64,000 nucleotides of DNA, from assembly GCA_900319245.1 (NCBI GenBank), contig ONNQ01000009.1, forward strand, positions 26,624 through 90,623, read 5' to 3'. The translations under genes were made by a program, and so were the position numbers. The notes below the pieces were generated by a model. It made no database searches, had not been told where the DNA came from, and was given only the letters and a program-made list of their open reading frames with translations. This document shows, one piece after another, positions 7,963-16,028 of the stretch (position 1 is the stretch's first letter; each line of letters starts with the position of its first letter). Source of the stretch: an uncultured Lachnospiraceae bacterium. GTDB lineage: Bacteria; Bacillota; Clostridia; Lachnospirales; Lachnospiraceae.

Positions 7963-8883
7963 TCACCCTTTGATTTCCTCCATAAACTTCTCCCGGAAAG
8001 TCTTGCGGTACTTGGAAGGCGACAGGCCCTTGGCCTTGCGAAAGAGCCGGCTGAAGTACATGGGGTTTTCGTATCCAACGAGCGCCGCAATAGAAGTGAC
8101 GCTGTAGTCCGTCGTCTCCAGCAGCGTCTGCGCGTTGCGGATCCGCACGTCCAGGATGTACTGCATGGGCGACGTCCCCACCGCGCTGCGAAAGCTCCGG
8201 TTGAACCAGCTCGTGGACATGTTGCGGGAGACCGCGTACTGCTCAATGCTGATCTCCTCATTATAATGCTCGTCAAAAAACGCCCTCGCCCGATCAATCT
8301 CATCCTGAATAAAGCCCGAGACCCGCGGCGCATTCTCCGTCATGCGGCGGTGCATGGTCATCAAAAGCTCCCTGAACAGATAGGTGAGCATCTCCTCATA
8401 GCCCCACGAACAGCGCACCAGCTCGTCCCGCATCCTGCGGAAGAGATCCTCGTACTCCCTCGAAATGCCGGTGTGGAGGATGTACCCATCCGTCGGGATC
8501 TCATAATGCCTGAGAATATTGCGGACCTCCCGCCCCGTAAAGTGGACAAACCACACCTGCGTCTTATCTTTGCCAAAATAGAAATAATCCTGCACCTGCT
8601 TGGGCTGAAACAAAACCATGCTCCCCGCCGGCACAATGACTTCTTTCCCATCCAATATAAAGTGCCCCTTCCCGGCCGCTATATAAATGATCTGCCAGTC
8701 CACCCTGCCCCGCGGCCGCAAGGTCGGAAGCTTGGGCACGCTGTACAGCTTATAAGTCCCGGCGCTCAAAATGCGCAGGGGCAGCTTCTTCTTCCTAAAG
8801 GGCACCCTGGAATTAAACAGATAGCCGGAATTGACATACAGATCCTTTTCTGCAATTCCATTCTGTCTCACGTTTTCTGCCAT
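7963..8883 (-). CDS. AraC family transcriptional regulator
   Basis: 306 residues; ATG preceded by TGAGG. The N-terminal half is a cupin-like sensor (GRVDWQIIYIAAGKGHFILDGKEVIVPAGSMVLFQP, about residues 58-95). The C-terminal 100 residues hold two helix-turn-helices of the AraC/XylS type: ISIEQYAVSRNMSTSWFNRSFR and YSVTSIAALVGYENPMYFSRLF, ending in KAKGLSPSKYRKTF. It is divergent from the beta-galactosidase gene and is probably its sugar-responsive activator. The intergenic space holds an interrupted palindrome in front of a promoter with a poor -35 box. Confidence 0.93.
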   Translation of the reverse strand: MAENVRQNGIAEKDLYVNSGYLFNSRVPFRKKKLPLRILSAGTYKLYSVPKLPTLRPRGRVDWQIIYIAAGKGHFILDGKEVIVPAGSMVLFQPKQVQDYFYFGKDKTQVWFVHFTGREVRNILRHYEIPTDGYILHTGISREYEDLFRRMRDELVRCSWGYEEMLTYLFRELLMTMHRRMTENAPRVSGFIQDEIDRARAFFDEHYNEEISIEQYAVSRNMSTSWFNRSFRSAVGTSPMQYILDVRIRNAQTLLETTDYSVTSIAALVGYENPMYFSRLFRKAKGLSPSKYRKTFREKFMEEIKG

Positions 8884-8895
8884 GTCTGACTACCT

Positions 8896-8987
8896 CATCA
8901 ATCTCTCGCATCGCAGTCCCACACTGTGCACGAGTCACTCACATCGATCTCCTTATCACAGTCTCGTACTGCGCATACACCCGCTCT
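8896..8987. repeat. Two-copy 46-bp tandem repeat upstream of araC-type gene
   Basis: Units at 8896-8941 and 8942-8987 share CATC.ATCTC...ATC.CAGTC.C..ACTG.GCA with about 60-65% identity. They begin just upstream of the AraC-family start codon, so they lie in its leader. No function is evident. Confidence 0.55.
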
Positions 8988-9133
8988 TCTTTCCATTATT
9001 GTAGTAGATTTCGCCTCCCTTTTTCCACATCCTTTCCCATCCAAGCCCCTTAGTGCAAGTTTTGTATCGTTTCGTTCATATGGCTGAGAGCCCTTTTTCG
9101 CTATGCTTTGAATAGGAGTATAGACCAAAAAAT

Positions 9134-9177
9134 CGAGTCGTCATGAATGGGGTTCCATGACCGATTCGGCCCATAAT
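9134..9177 (+). promoter_or_regulatory. Candidate activator site and promoter of the beta-galactosidase gene
   Basis: An interrupted inverted repeat with arms CGAGTCG-TCATG and CATGACCGATTCG occupies 9134-9167. CATAAT at 9172-9177 is a fair -10 box, while no good -35 box is found 16-18 bases upstream. A weak -35 next to a dyad agrees with activation by the divergent AraC-type protein. Confidence 0.4.
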
Positions 9178-9198
9178 GTATGAAAGGGGGTTCTAATA

Positions 9199-12100
9199 TT
9201 GATCGTTCCAAGATTTTATGAAGATCTCTCTGTCCTTCACCAAAACACCGAACCGGATCGGGCCTATTACATCCCGTCCTCAGTCCGCAACGATATGGTG
9301 ATATGGAACAGAGAAAGCTCTGACCGCCTGCAGATGCTAAGCGGGTGCGCGTGGCGATTCGCCTATTATCCCAGCATCCACGATCTGCAGGATCCTTTTT
9401 ATATGCCGGAGTATGTGCAGGGACAATGGTGGAAGCAGGAAACAGTGCCCTTCTGCTGGCAGCTGCGAGGCTACGACAGCCCCCAGTACACCAACATCCG
9501 CTACCCTTTTCCCTTCGATCCGCCCTACGTCCCCCAGGACAATCCCTGCGGCGCCTACCTGCACAGCTTTTCCTGGCACAGGGACCCGGATGCACCCCGC
9601 GCGTTCCTGAATTTTGAAGGCGTAGATTCCTGCTTCTACGTCTGGCTCAACGGGGCCTACGTGGGCTACAGCCAGGTCTCCCATCACACGACGGAGTTCG
9701 ATGTGACGGACCTTCTCCAGGAAGGCACGAATCTGCTTGCCGTTCTGGTTCTCAAGTGGTGCGACGGCTCCTATCTGGAGGATCAGGACAAGTTCCGCTT
9801 CTCGGGCATCTTCCGAGACGTCTATATTTTGAAACGGCCCGTCGACCGCATCCGCGACTACGTGATCACGACGGATCTGGCCGACGACCACAAGTCTGCC
9901 GAGATCAACATCACGTTTGACTTCTCGCGCAAGCCCATCCCGGTTTCGCTGACCTTACTCGGTCCGGATGGGGAAAGCATCATTTTTAGTCAAAAAATCG
10001 CAGCAGAGAAGCTTACCTCCGCAAAGGCAGACAACTCCGATCAGATTGCAAAGGTCAGCAGCTCCGATCAGAAAGCTGCTGCATACACAGTCCGCATCCC
10101 TGTAGAGGATCCTATTCTGTGGAACGCGGAGGAACCCAACCTCTACACCTTGGTCATGGATACCGGCCGGGAAGTCATCACCGAGAAAGTAGGCATCCGC
10201 AAAGTAGAGGTACGAGATTGTGTTGTGACCCTCAACGGGAAGCCCATCACTTTCCGCGGCGTCAACCGCCACGAGTCAGATCCGGTCACCGGATCGGTCT
10301 GTTCTATGGACCAGACCTTGCTGGACCTTCGCATGATCAAGGCCCACAACTTCAACGCGGTTCGAGCCAGCCACTATCCCGATGTTCCGTGGTTCTATCA
10401 GCTCTGCGACTGCATGGGACTCTATGTGATCGATGAGGCGGACAATGAGAGCCATGGGACGGCGCCGCTGTATTTTGGCGAAGATGACTATTCGGAGCGG
10501 ATGCGGCTGGCCCACGTACGAATTGCAGACAATCCGGACTTTGTGGAGCCCACGCTCGACAGGGTGCGCTCCATGGTCCTGCGGAACCGGAACCGTCCCA
10601 GCATTCTGGTCTGGTCCATGGGCAACGAGTGCGGCTATGGCGTCACCTTTGAGAAATCCCTGCGGTGGACCAAGGAGACAGACCCCACGAGGCTGACGCA
10701 CTATGAGAGCGCCTTCTATCTGAGCCGGGATCGGCAATTTGACGTCTCCGACATCGACCTGTTCGGGCGCATGTATCCCGCCTTTTCCGAGGTGACAGAC
10801 TATCTGGACAATGCTCCCGACAAGCCGCTTCTCTTGGTGGAATATTGCCACTCCATGGGCAACAGCCCCGGCGATTTTAAGGAATATCTGGATCTGACGG
10901 AAAAGTATCCCGCACTCTGCGGCGGATTCGTCTGGGAGTGGTGTGACCACGCCGTCTACAAGGGGCGGACTCCGGCCGGCAAAGACATGTACTGGTACGG
11001 CGGCGACCACGGCGAGCTGCAGCATGACGCCAATTTCTGTCTGGATGGTCTGGTCTATCCCGACCGCCGGCCCCACACAGGGCTCCTGGAATACAAGAAT
11101 GTCCACAGACCTCTCAGGGCGTCCTATGACTTGCAGCGTCAGGTTCTGACGCTGGAAAATCATCTAGATTTCGTGGATCCCGTGTCTCTGGTCAGCGCCT
11201 CCTGGGCTCTGACACTGGATGGGACGCTGATTGCGAAGGGCGCGTTGGAACTGCCTTCCATTGCGCCTCACAGCAATGCGGAGGTTCCGCTGTCCTTCTA
11301 TGTGCCCGAGCAGGGGCGTTGCTACCTGAAGATCACCTACGTGCTCAAAGAAGAGACAGCCGGCCTGCCCGCTGGCCATGTTCTGGGCTTCGATGAGATT
11401 TTCATCCCCACCGTGGAAAGCCAGGCACGCAAGGCGGCCGCCATCGCCAATACACCAGTTGGTGAGTCAGTGGACCCTCTGACGCACTTTGTGGAAGTGG
11501 GCGAATCAATGAAGCATCCCATTCTGAGTCATTTTGAGGAGGGTCGCTTCCTCATTGTGGAGGGCGACAACTTCGTCTACCGCCTGGATACCCTGTCGGG
11601 ACTCTTTACATCCATGAAATTTGGCGGAAAGGAGCTGTTGGATCTCCCCATGGACTTCAACCTCTGGCGGGCCCCCACGGACAACGACGCCGCCCCGGCC
11701 GATTTGTGGAAATGGGAGCGCCTGGATCACACCGTGACCAGAGCGTACGAAGTAACTTGCAAGAGGCACAGCGGCAGCATTGAAATTGCGATCAAGCAAT
11801 CGGTCGGTGCCATGTCCGTCCAGCCGGTCCTCCGCATGGATCACACAGTCACCGTATATGCGGACGGACGTATCCGTCTGGATGTGGACGCCCGCAAGGA
11901 TCCCGAGATTGCGACCCTTCCCAGAATCGGCCTTCGGCTCTTCCTCCCGGAATCCATGCGTCAGGTCACCTACTATGGCATGGGTCCCTGCGAGACCTAC
12001 ATCGACAAGCACCACGCCGGCTACCACAGCGTCTTCCGCTCCTCGGTCGCCGACCTGCATGAAGACTACATCAAGCCGCAGGAAAACGGCAGCCACTACG

Positions 12101-12384
12101 ACTGCGACTACGTCACCGTCAAAGGAGCAGGCATCGCGCTGACCGCCGTCTCCGGCGATCCCGACCAGACCTTCTCCTTCAACGCGTCGATCTACGCACA
12201 AGAGGAACTGGAGCGCAAAAAACACAACTATGAGCTCGTGCCCTGCGGCAGCACAGTCCTGTGCCTGGACCACAAGATGGCCGGCATCGGATCCAAGAGC
12301 TGCGGCCCGGACCTTTCTCCGGAGTACAGAGTAAGTGACGACACCTTCCGCTTCTCCTTCGTGCTCAAACCCGAGCGCACGTGA
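9199..12384 (+). CDS. lacZ: Glycoside hydrolase family 2 beta-galactosidase
   Basis: 1061 residues, the normal length of large LacZ enzymes. The start is TTG at 9199, eight bases after GGGGG of AAAGGGGG; the first in-frame ATG is over 30 codons later, inside the conserved sugar-binding domain. Domains follow the LacZ order: jelly-roll (about 45-215, FCWQLRGYDSPQYTN), Ig-like, TIM barrel (about 340-640), Ig-like and the C-terminal beta-sandwich (from about 770). The acid/base is Glu477 in MGNECGYG and the nucleophile Glu548 in LVEYCHSMGNSPG. It hydrolyses lactose or related beta-galactosides in the cytoplasm, apparently taken up by the symporter downstream. Confidence 0.93.
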   Translation: MIVPRFYEDLSVLHQNTEPDRAYYIPSSVRNDMVIWNRESSDRLQMLSGCAWRFAYYPSIHDLQDPFYMPEYVQGQWWKQETVPFCWQLRGYDSPQYTNIRYPFPFDPPYVPQDNPCGAYLHSFSWHRDPDAPRAFLNFEGVDSCFYVWLNGAYVGYSQVSHHTTEFDVTDLLQEGTNLLAVLVLKWCDGSYLEDQDKFRFSGIFRDVYILKRPVDRIRDYVITTDLADDHKSAEINITFDFSRKPIPVSLTLLGPDGESIIFSQKIAAEKLTSAKADNSDQIAKVSSSDQKAAAYTVRIPVEDPILWNAEEPNLYTLVMDTGREVITEKVGIRKVEVRDCVVTLNGKPITFRGVNRHESDPVTGSVCSMDQTLLDLRMIKAHNFNAVRASHYPDVPWFYQLCDCMGLYVIDEADNESHGTAPLYFGEDDYSERMRLAHVRIADNPDFVEPTLDRVRSMVLRNRNRPSILVWSMGNECGYGVTFEKSLRWTKETDPTRLTHYESAFYLSRDRQFDVSDIDLFGRMYPAFSEVTDYLDNAPDKPLLLVEYCHSMGNSPGDFKEYLDLTEKYPALCGGFVWEWCDHAVYKGRTPAGKDMYWYGGDHGELQHDANFCLDGLVYPDRRPHTGLLEYKNVHRPLRASYDLQRQVLTLENHLDFVDPVSLVSASWALTLDGTLIAKGALELPSIAPHSNAEVPLSFYVPEQGRCYLKITYVLKEETAGLPAGHVLGFDEIFIPTVESQARKAAAIANTPVGESVDPLTHFVEVGESMKHPILSHFEEGRFLIVEGDNFVYRLDTLSGLFTSMKFGGKELLDLPMDFNLWRAPTDNDAAPADLWKWERLDHTVTRAYEVTCKRHSGSIEIAIKQSVGAMSVQPVLRMDHTVTVYADGRIRLDVDARKDPEIATLPRIGLRLFLPESMRQVTYYGMGPCETYIDKHHAGYHSVFRSSVADLHEDYIKPQENGSHYDCDYVTVKGAGIALTAVSGDPDQTFSFNASIYAQEELERKKHNYELVPCGSTVLCLDHKMAGIGSKSCGPDLSPEYRVSDDTFRFSFVLKPERT

Positions 12385-12467
12385 GATGCGTCATCGAGCT
12401 TAAGCCTGTGCTTACGCGAGGTTCGCTTTCATGCTTAAGCCTGCGATTACGTAAGTTTCGCCTTCGT
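12363..12467. repeat. 35-bp tandem repeat, three units, first unit is the lacZ 3' end
   Basis: Units at 12363-12397, 12398-12432 and 12433-12467. Units two and three share GCTTAAGCCTG. and about 70% of bases; the first, which contains the last seven codons and the TGA of the beta-galactosidase gene, matches unit two at about 60%. The repeat therefore appears to arise from the end of the gene. Confidence 0.6.
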
Positions 12468-12598
12468 TATCCTTGCATAGCCCGCCCTTGCAGCCGTCCA
12501 GCCATTGGTACTCCTGTTGTATAGAATCGTCCAAACGGCTGCAATGGCAGGGCTAATTCGGTACATGTTGATTCATCATCTAAAAAGGGGTTTTTTAA

Positions 12599-14011
12599 AT
12601 GCATACTAAAGAAAAGACATATTTGAAATGGTATAACAAGGTCGGTTACGGCTCCGGTGATATCGCCGGCAACGTGGTTTATGCCCTGCTGTCAGCCTTC
12701 GTCATGATCTTCCTGACGGACACCGTCGGAATGAACGCCGGCATCGTCGGCACACTGATCGCTATATCCAAGCTCTTTGACGGCGTATCGGATATTTTCT
12801 TCGGTTCGCTGATCGACAAGACCAACACCAAGATGGGCAAAGCAAGACCGTGGATGTTCTATGGGTATTTTGGCTGTGCGGTGTGCTTGGTGGCCATCTT
12901 CTGCATCCCTGCGGATCTGAGCCCCACAGCGCAGTATGCCTGGTTCTTCATCGCCTACACACTGCTCAATGCAGGCTTCTACACGGCCAACAATATTGCC
13001 TACTCGGCGCTGACCGCACTTGTTACCAAAAACAACCACGAGCGCGTGCAGATGGGCTCCATCCGCTTCATGTTTGCCTTCGGCACCAGCATGCTGATCC
13101 AAACCATCACGGTTGGCCTGGTCGCTCACTTTGGCGGCGGCGCAGCCGCATGGCGGACTGTGGCAATCATTTATGCCATCGTCGGCGTGATCACCAATAC
13201 TCTCTCGGTTTTCTCAGTCCGTGAACTGACCCCCGAAGAGCTTGCTGAAGGCGAGGAAGTCGATGCCGCCAAGACTGCCGGCTCCGCCCAGGAGGAAAAA
13301 TACTCCCTGATCGACGCCTTCTCGCTCCTCATCCGCAACAAGTATTATCTGATGATCTGTGCATCCTATATTTTGATGCAGATCTATTCTGCGACGCTGA
13401 ACATGGGTATCTACTACATGACCTATGTGCTCAAAAACGCCAACCTACTGGGCGTCTTCTCCTGGGCCATCAACATTCCCATGATCATCGGTCTGCTCTT
13501 CACCCCCACTCTGGTGGCCAAATGGGGCGGCATGTACAAGCTCAATCTCACCGGCTACACGATTGGTACGCTGGGACGTCTCGGCGTTGTGATCGCAGGC
13601 TACCTCGGCTCCATTCCGCTGATGCTGGTCTGCACAGCGATCGCGGCCATCGGTATGAGCCCGCTGCAGGGTGATATGAACGCGCTGATCGCGACTTGCT
13701 CGGAATACACCTACCTGACAAGTGGCAAGCGAGTGGATGGCACCATGTACTCCTGCACGTCCCTCGGAACCAAACTCGGCGGCGGCATCGGTACTGCCCT
13801 GGCCGGCTGGCTCCACGCCTTCAGTGGCTACGTGGGCGGCGCAGCCGAGCAGTCGGCGTCCTGCATGACCATGCTTCACATCATGTACTTGTGGATGCCC
13901 ATGTGCTTCAACTTGCTGATCACGCTGATCCTGACACGCCTCAACGTCGAAAAGGCCAACGAAGACCTGCGCAAGGCGCACGCGGCTGCGGCGGAGTCTG
14001 GGACGGAGTGA
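12599..14011 (+). CDS. GPH-type (glycoside-pentoside-hexuronide) MFS sugar symporter
   Basis: 470 residues; ATG follows AAAAAGGGG. The N-terminal signature WYNKVGYGSGDIAGNVVYALLS, then DTVGMNAGIVGTLIAISKLFDGVSDIFFGSLIDKTNTKMGKARPWMF, is that of the GPH family (LacS, MelB, XynP). About twelve membrane helices are visible, with a central hydrophilic loop (about 205-240). There is no C-terminal IIA-like domain. The family moves sugars with Na+ or H+. Position after lacZ suggests a galactoside as substrate. The gene is followed by an unusual 63-bp repeat block. Confidence 0.92.
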   Translation: MHTKEKTYLKWYNKVGYGSGDIAGNVVYALLSAFVMIFLTDTVGMNAGIVGTLIAISKLFDGVSDIFFGSLIDKTNTKMGKARPWMFYGYFGCAVCLVAIFCIPADLSPTAQYAWFFIAYTLLNAGFYTANNIAYSALTALVTKNNHERVQMGSIRFMFAFGTSMLIQTITVGLVAHFGGGAAAWRTVAIIYAIVGVITNTLSVFSVRELTPEELAEGEEVDAAKTAGSAQEEKYSLIDAFSLLIRNKYYLMICASYILMQIYSATLNMGIYYMTYVLKNANLLGVFSWAINIPMIIGLLFTPTLVAKWGGMYKLNLTGYTIGTLGRLGVVIAGYLGSIPLMLVCTAIAAIGMSPLQGDMNALIATCSEYTYLTSGKRVDGTMYSCTSLGTKLGGGIGTALAGWLHAFSGYVGGAAEQSASCMTMLHIMYLWMPMCFNLLITLILTRLNVEKANEDLRKAHAAAAESGTE

Positions 14012-14056
14012 GGCATCGATGTCTTCGGCGAAGTGAAGTTTTCCAAGGTTTTTGTT

Positions 14057-14472
14057 GGCTGCTGATTGGGTTTAGGTACAGAGAAGCTGATTTCTGAATT
14101 TGTTCTCCACGGGTTTAGTGGCTGCTTATTAGTCTTAGGTACAGGCGGGCTGATTTCTGAATTTGTTCTCCACGGGTTTGATGGCTGCTTATTAGTTTTA
14201 GGTACAGGCGGGCTGATTTCTGAATTTGTTCTCCACGGTTTTGATGGCTGCGGACCGGGATTGGGTACAGACGACTGATTTCGAGGAAATGTTCTCCATC
14301 TTTTCTGAGAAGATTTGGAACTTTTTTCATATTCATCGTTGCTGTACCTAAAACAGCAGCCAGCTATGGAGGACAAATCTTTAAAATGGCCCGCCTGTAC
14401 CTAAACTCACTATAGGACGGAAAATCCATGGGGAATAATTCTTATAAAATCATCGCCTGTGCCTAAAGCTCT
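14057..14472. repeat. 63-bp tandem repeat (four units) plus inverted partial copies
   Basis: Direct units begin at 14057, 14120, 14183 and 14246, exactly 63 bp apart; the fourth is degenerate. The core of each is GGTACAG-CGGGCTGATTTCTGAATTTGTTCTCCACGG. From about 14343 the complement of the same motif appears three times in the opposite orientation (CTGTACCTAAAACAGCAGCC at 14342-14361, CGCCTGTACCTAAA at 14392-14405, CGCCTGTGCCTAAA at 14455-14468), partly preceded by ATGGAGGACAAAT-like remnants of TGGAGAACAAAT. Direct and inverted parts could fold on each other. The open frames across the units (21-residue periodicity) have no ribosome binding site. It fills the gap between the symporter and LRR genes. 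Confidence 0.8.
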
Positions 14473-14588
14473 CTCGCAGGCAACAGATTGTGAACCACAA
14501 GCTTGTTGAACCACAAGGCCGCCCTATGTGCGCATCAACAGAATTCTATGGTATTCTAATTGAGAAGATGATTTTAGGAGGTCTTTCC

Positions 14589-15074
14589 ATGCAGGAATTT
14601 TACTATAGACGTGTAGAAGACGGCACTTTCTGCCTGACAGGATATGAAGGTAACGAGCCCGACGTCATCATTCCCGATGACAAGGTGTTTACAATTCTGA
14701 ATGACAAAGTCTTTCGCGGCCACAGTGAGATCAGATCCGTCAAAATCCCGAACTCCGTAACAGATATGGGCGAGTTTCTTTTCGACGGCTGCGCGAATCT
14801 GCGTAGTCTGCAGCTGCCCGCAGAGCTGCGCACGCTGTGGGGCTATACGTTTGTGCGGAGCGGCATCGAGGAAATCGTGCTTCCCGACCACCTCCGGATC
14901 ATCCCGCCCTTCGCCTTCAAAGATTGCAAAAACCTGCGCCGCGTCGTCTGCGGTGCAGGTCTTGAGAAAATCTATGCTTGGGCTTTCAGCGGCTGCGACC
15001 AGCTCACGGAAGAAAACCTGATCCATGGGCCGGGGGCAGATATCAGCCCGCAGGCTTTTGAAAGCAGAGAATGA
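14589..15074 (+). CDS. BspA-like leucine-rich repeat protein (LRR_5)
   Basis: 161 residues from ATG at 14589, preceded by TTAGGAGGTCTTTCC. It contains about four or five BspA/TpLRR-type repeats: IRSVKIPNSVTDMGEFLFDGC, NLRSLQLPAELRTLWGYTFV, IEEIVLPDHLRIIPPFAFKDC, NLRRVVCGAGLEKIYAWAFSGC. The N-terminus (YYRRVEDGTFCLTGYEGNE) is a common cap of cytoplasmic LRR_5 proteins. There is no signal peptide or cell-wall anchor, so it is probably intracellular. No specific role can be given. Confidence 0.88.
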   Translation: MQEFYYRRVEDGTFCLTGYEGNEPDVIIPDDKVFTILNDKVFRGHSEIRSVKIPNSVTDMGEFLFDGCANLRSLQLPAELRTLWGYTFVRSGIEEIVLPDHLRIIPPFAFKDCKNLRRVVCGAGLEKIYAWAFSGCDQLTEENLIHGPGADISPQAFESRE

Positions 15075-15186
15075 ATGGCAGCCTTGCATTGATACATACA
15101 TCAAAGAATTGATCAGCCACGCCGCGCCATCCGGCCCCAATTTGCCCATGGCTTCCTTCACAATTCCTGCTATATTTCTCATAATT

Positions 15187-15489
15187 CTATTTAAGTCCGC
15201 CCATTTTCTTGTACACATCGCCTCTTGGACCTGCAAGGAGCGTCGTGACAACGACAATTCTGCCGTTGATCAAAGTGTAAATGACCCTGTAACTGCCAAT
15301 TCTGATCCGATAATAGGTGCTATGTTTCCCCTTTATTCGCTTGACATCAACTGTCTCCGGATGCTCACCAATCAGTAATTCCTGAATCGCATCCTCGTAA
15401 TCTGTCCTGACGTCCTCATGCTGCCGGAAAAACTTTTCTGCTGCCTTTGTGTACTGAATATCATAAGAAAAGTTTTCGATCACTCCCAT
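15187..15489 (-). CDS. RelE/ParE superfamily toxin
   Basis: 100 residues from ATG at 15489, which has GGTGGAGG six bases upstream; an in-frame GTG at 15501 is the alternative. The fold signature is clear: YDIQYTKAAEKFFRQHEDV, YEDAIQELL, VKRIKGKHSTYYRIRIGSYRVIYTLINGRIVVVTTLLAGPRGDVYKK, ending with the strand and basic residues of RelE/ParE toxins. RelE-type members cut mRNA on the ribosome, ParE-type inhibit gyrase; the sequence does not decide. The gene directly follows its antitoxin gene, 12 bases after its stop. Confidence 0.88.
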   Translation of the reverse strand: MGVIENFSYDIQYTKAAEKFFRQHEDVRTDYEDAIQELLIGEHPETVDVKRIKGKHSTYYRIRIGSYRVIYTLINGRIVVVTTLLAGPRGDVYKKMGGLK

Positions 15490-15501
15490 CTCCGCCTCCA
15501 C

Positions 15502-15771
15502 CTAAACATTAAAGTGTTTTACGGAAGCAATCTGCAGGTCATCATCTGACAGCGTATCCAGCTCTCCCAAGATCTCCCGTGTTTCCTCTTCCGATGCGTC
15601 TTCCACATTCACGGTAAGGCGGTAAAATGGATCATTCTTCATTTTAGCTAGATATTCATCCAAAGCATCCATCACGACATCCGTCATCGACATATGGAAC
15701 ACCGTTGCAACACTCTTAATATCCGCTAATCGCTCCTCATCCATCTTAATGTTCATCGCTTTTGTCGCCAC
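15502..15771 (-). CDS. Ribbon-helix-helix antitoxin
   Basis: 89 residues. GTG at 15771 is chosen because AAAGGAG lies nine bases upstream; GTG at 15780 is too close to that site. Residues 5-45 (MNIKMDEERLADIKSVATVFHMSMTDVVMDALDEYLAKM) form a ribbon-helix-helix DNA-binding unit, and the acidic tail (EDASEEETREILGELDTLSDDDLQIASVKHF) would wrap the toxin. It is the first gene of the pair and should repress its own promoter, which holds the symmetrical sequence GTATATAC. Confidence 0.85.
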   Translation of the reverse strand: MATKAMNIKMDEERLADIKSVATVFHMSMTDVVMDALDEYLAKMKNDPFYRLTVNVEDASEEETREILGELDTLSDDDLQIASVKHFNV

Positions 15772-15798
15772 AGCATACACCTCCTTTATCTAATATCC

Positions 15799-15827
15799 AA
15801 TATATATAGTATATACGGTAAAGTCAA
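15799..15827 (-). promoter_or_regulatory. Promoter of the toxin-antitoxin operon
   Basis: On the minus strand TTGACT (15827-15822), a 17-bp spacer and TATATT (15804-15799). The spacer and -10 box hold the near-palindrome TATATACTATATATA, a likely antitoxin operator. Confidence 0.65.
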
Positions 15828-15854
15828 TGTATTCACTTTTGCCGACTTATCGCA

Positions 15855-15894
15855 CAAGAAAAAGGACACCGACGAACCAATGTCGCCGGTGCCC
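15855..15894 (-). terminator. Intrinsic terminator (minus strand)
   Basis: On the minus strand GGGCACCGGCGAC pairs with GTCGGTGTCC and is followed by TTTTTC. It would end transcription coming from the ABC transporter and the remnant downstream of it. Confidence 0.75.
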
Positions 15895-15911
15895 TCTTCC
15901 AACACCCAGTA

Positions 15912-16028
15912 TTACAGTGCTTTGGCAAATGCCTTGATCTCTGCCAGCTTCGCTTCAGATTTGTTCTCTTCACCTGCTGCCGTGATGATGCCGCGCTTTT
16001 CATACTCGGCGACAGCTTCCTCAGTTCC
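15912..16028 (-). pseudogene. C-terminal remnant of an unidentified gene
   Basis: A minus-strand frame without a start codon encodes GTEEAVAEYEKRGIITAAG followed by EENKSEAKLAEIKAFAKAL and TAA. It looks like a genuine protein C-terminus (alternating charged and hydrophobic helix) and is followed at once by an intrinsic terminator. It overlaps the last bases of the ABC transporter gene in another frame. I read it as the surviving tail of a gene whose front was replaced or deleted; the family is not recognised. Confidence 0.35.

Noticed and set aside
10276-12273. Long minus-strand frames opposite lacZ
   Set aside because: They are shadows of the GH2 gene; no recognisable domains.
14066-14278. 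70-codon frame with 21-residue repeats
   Set aside because: It only reflects the 63-bp DNA repeat; both strands are open because the unit length is a multiple of three, and no ribosome binding site is present.
14057-14472. CRISPR array
   Set aside because: Units are contiguous without variable spacers and no cas genes are near.
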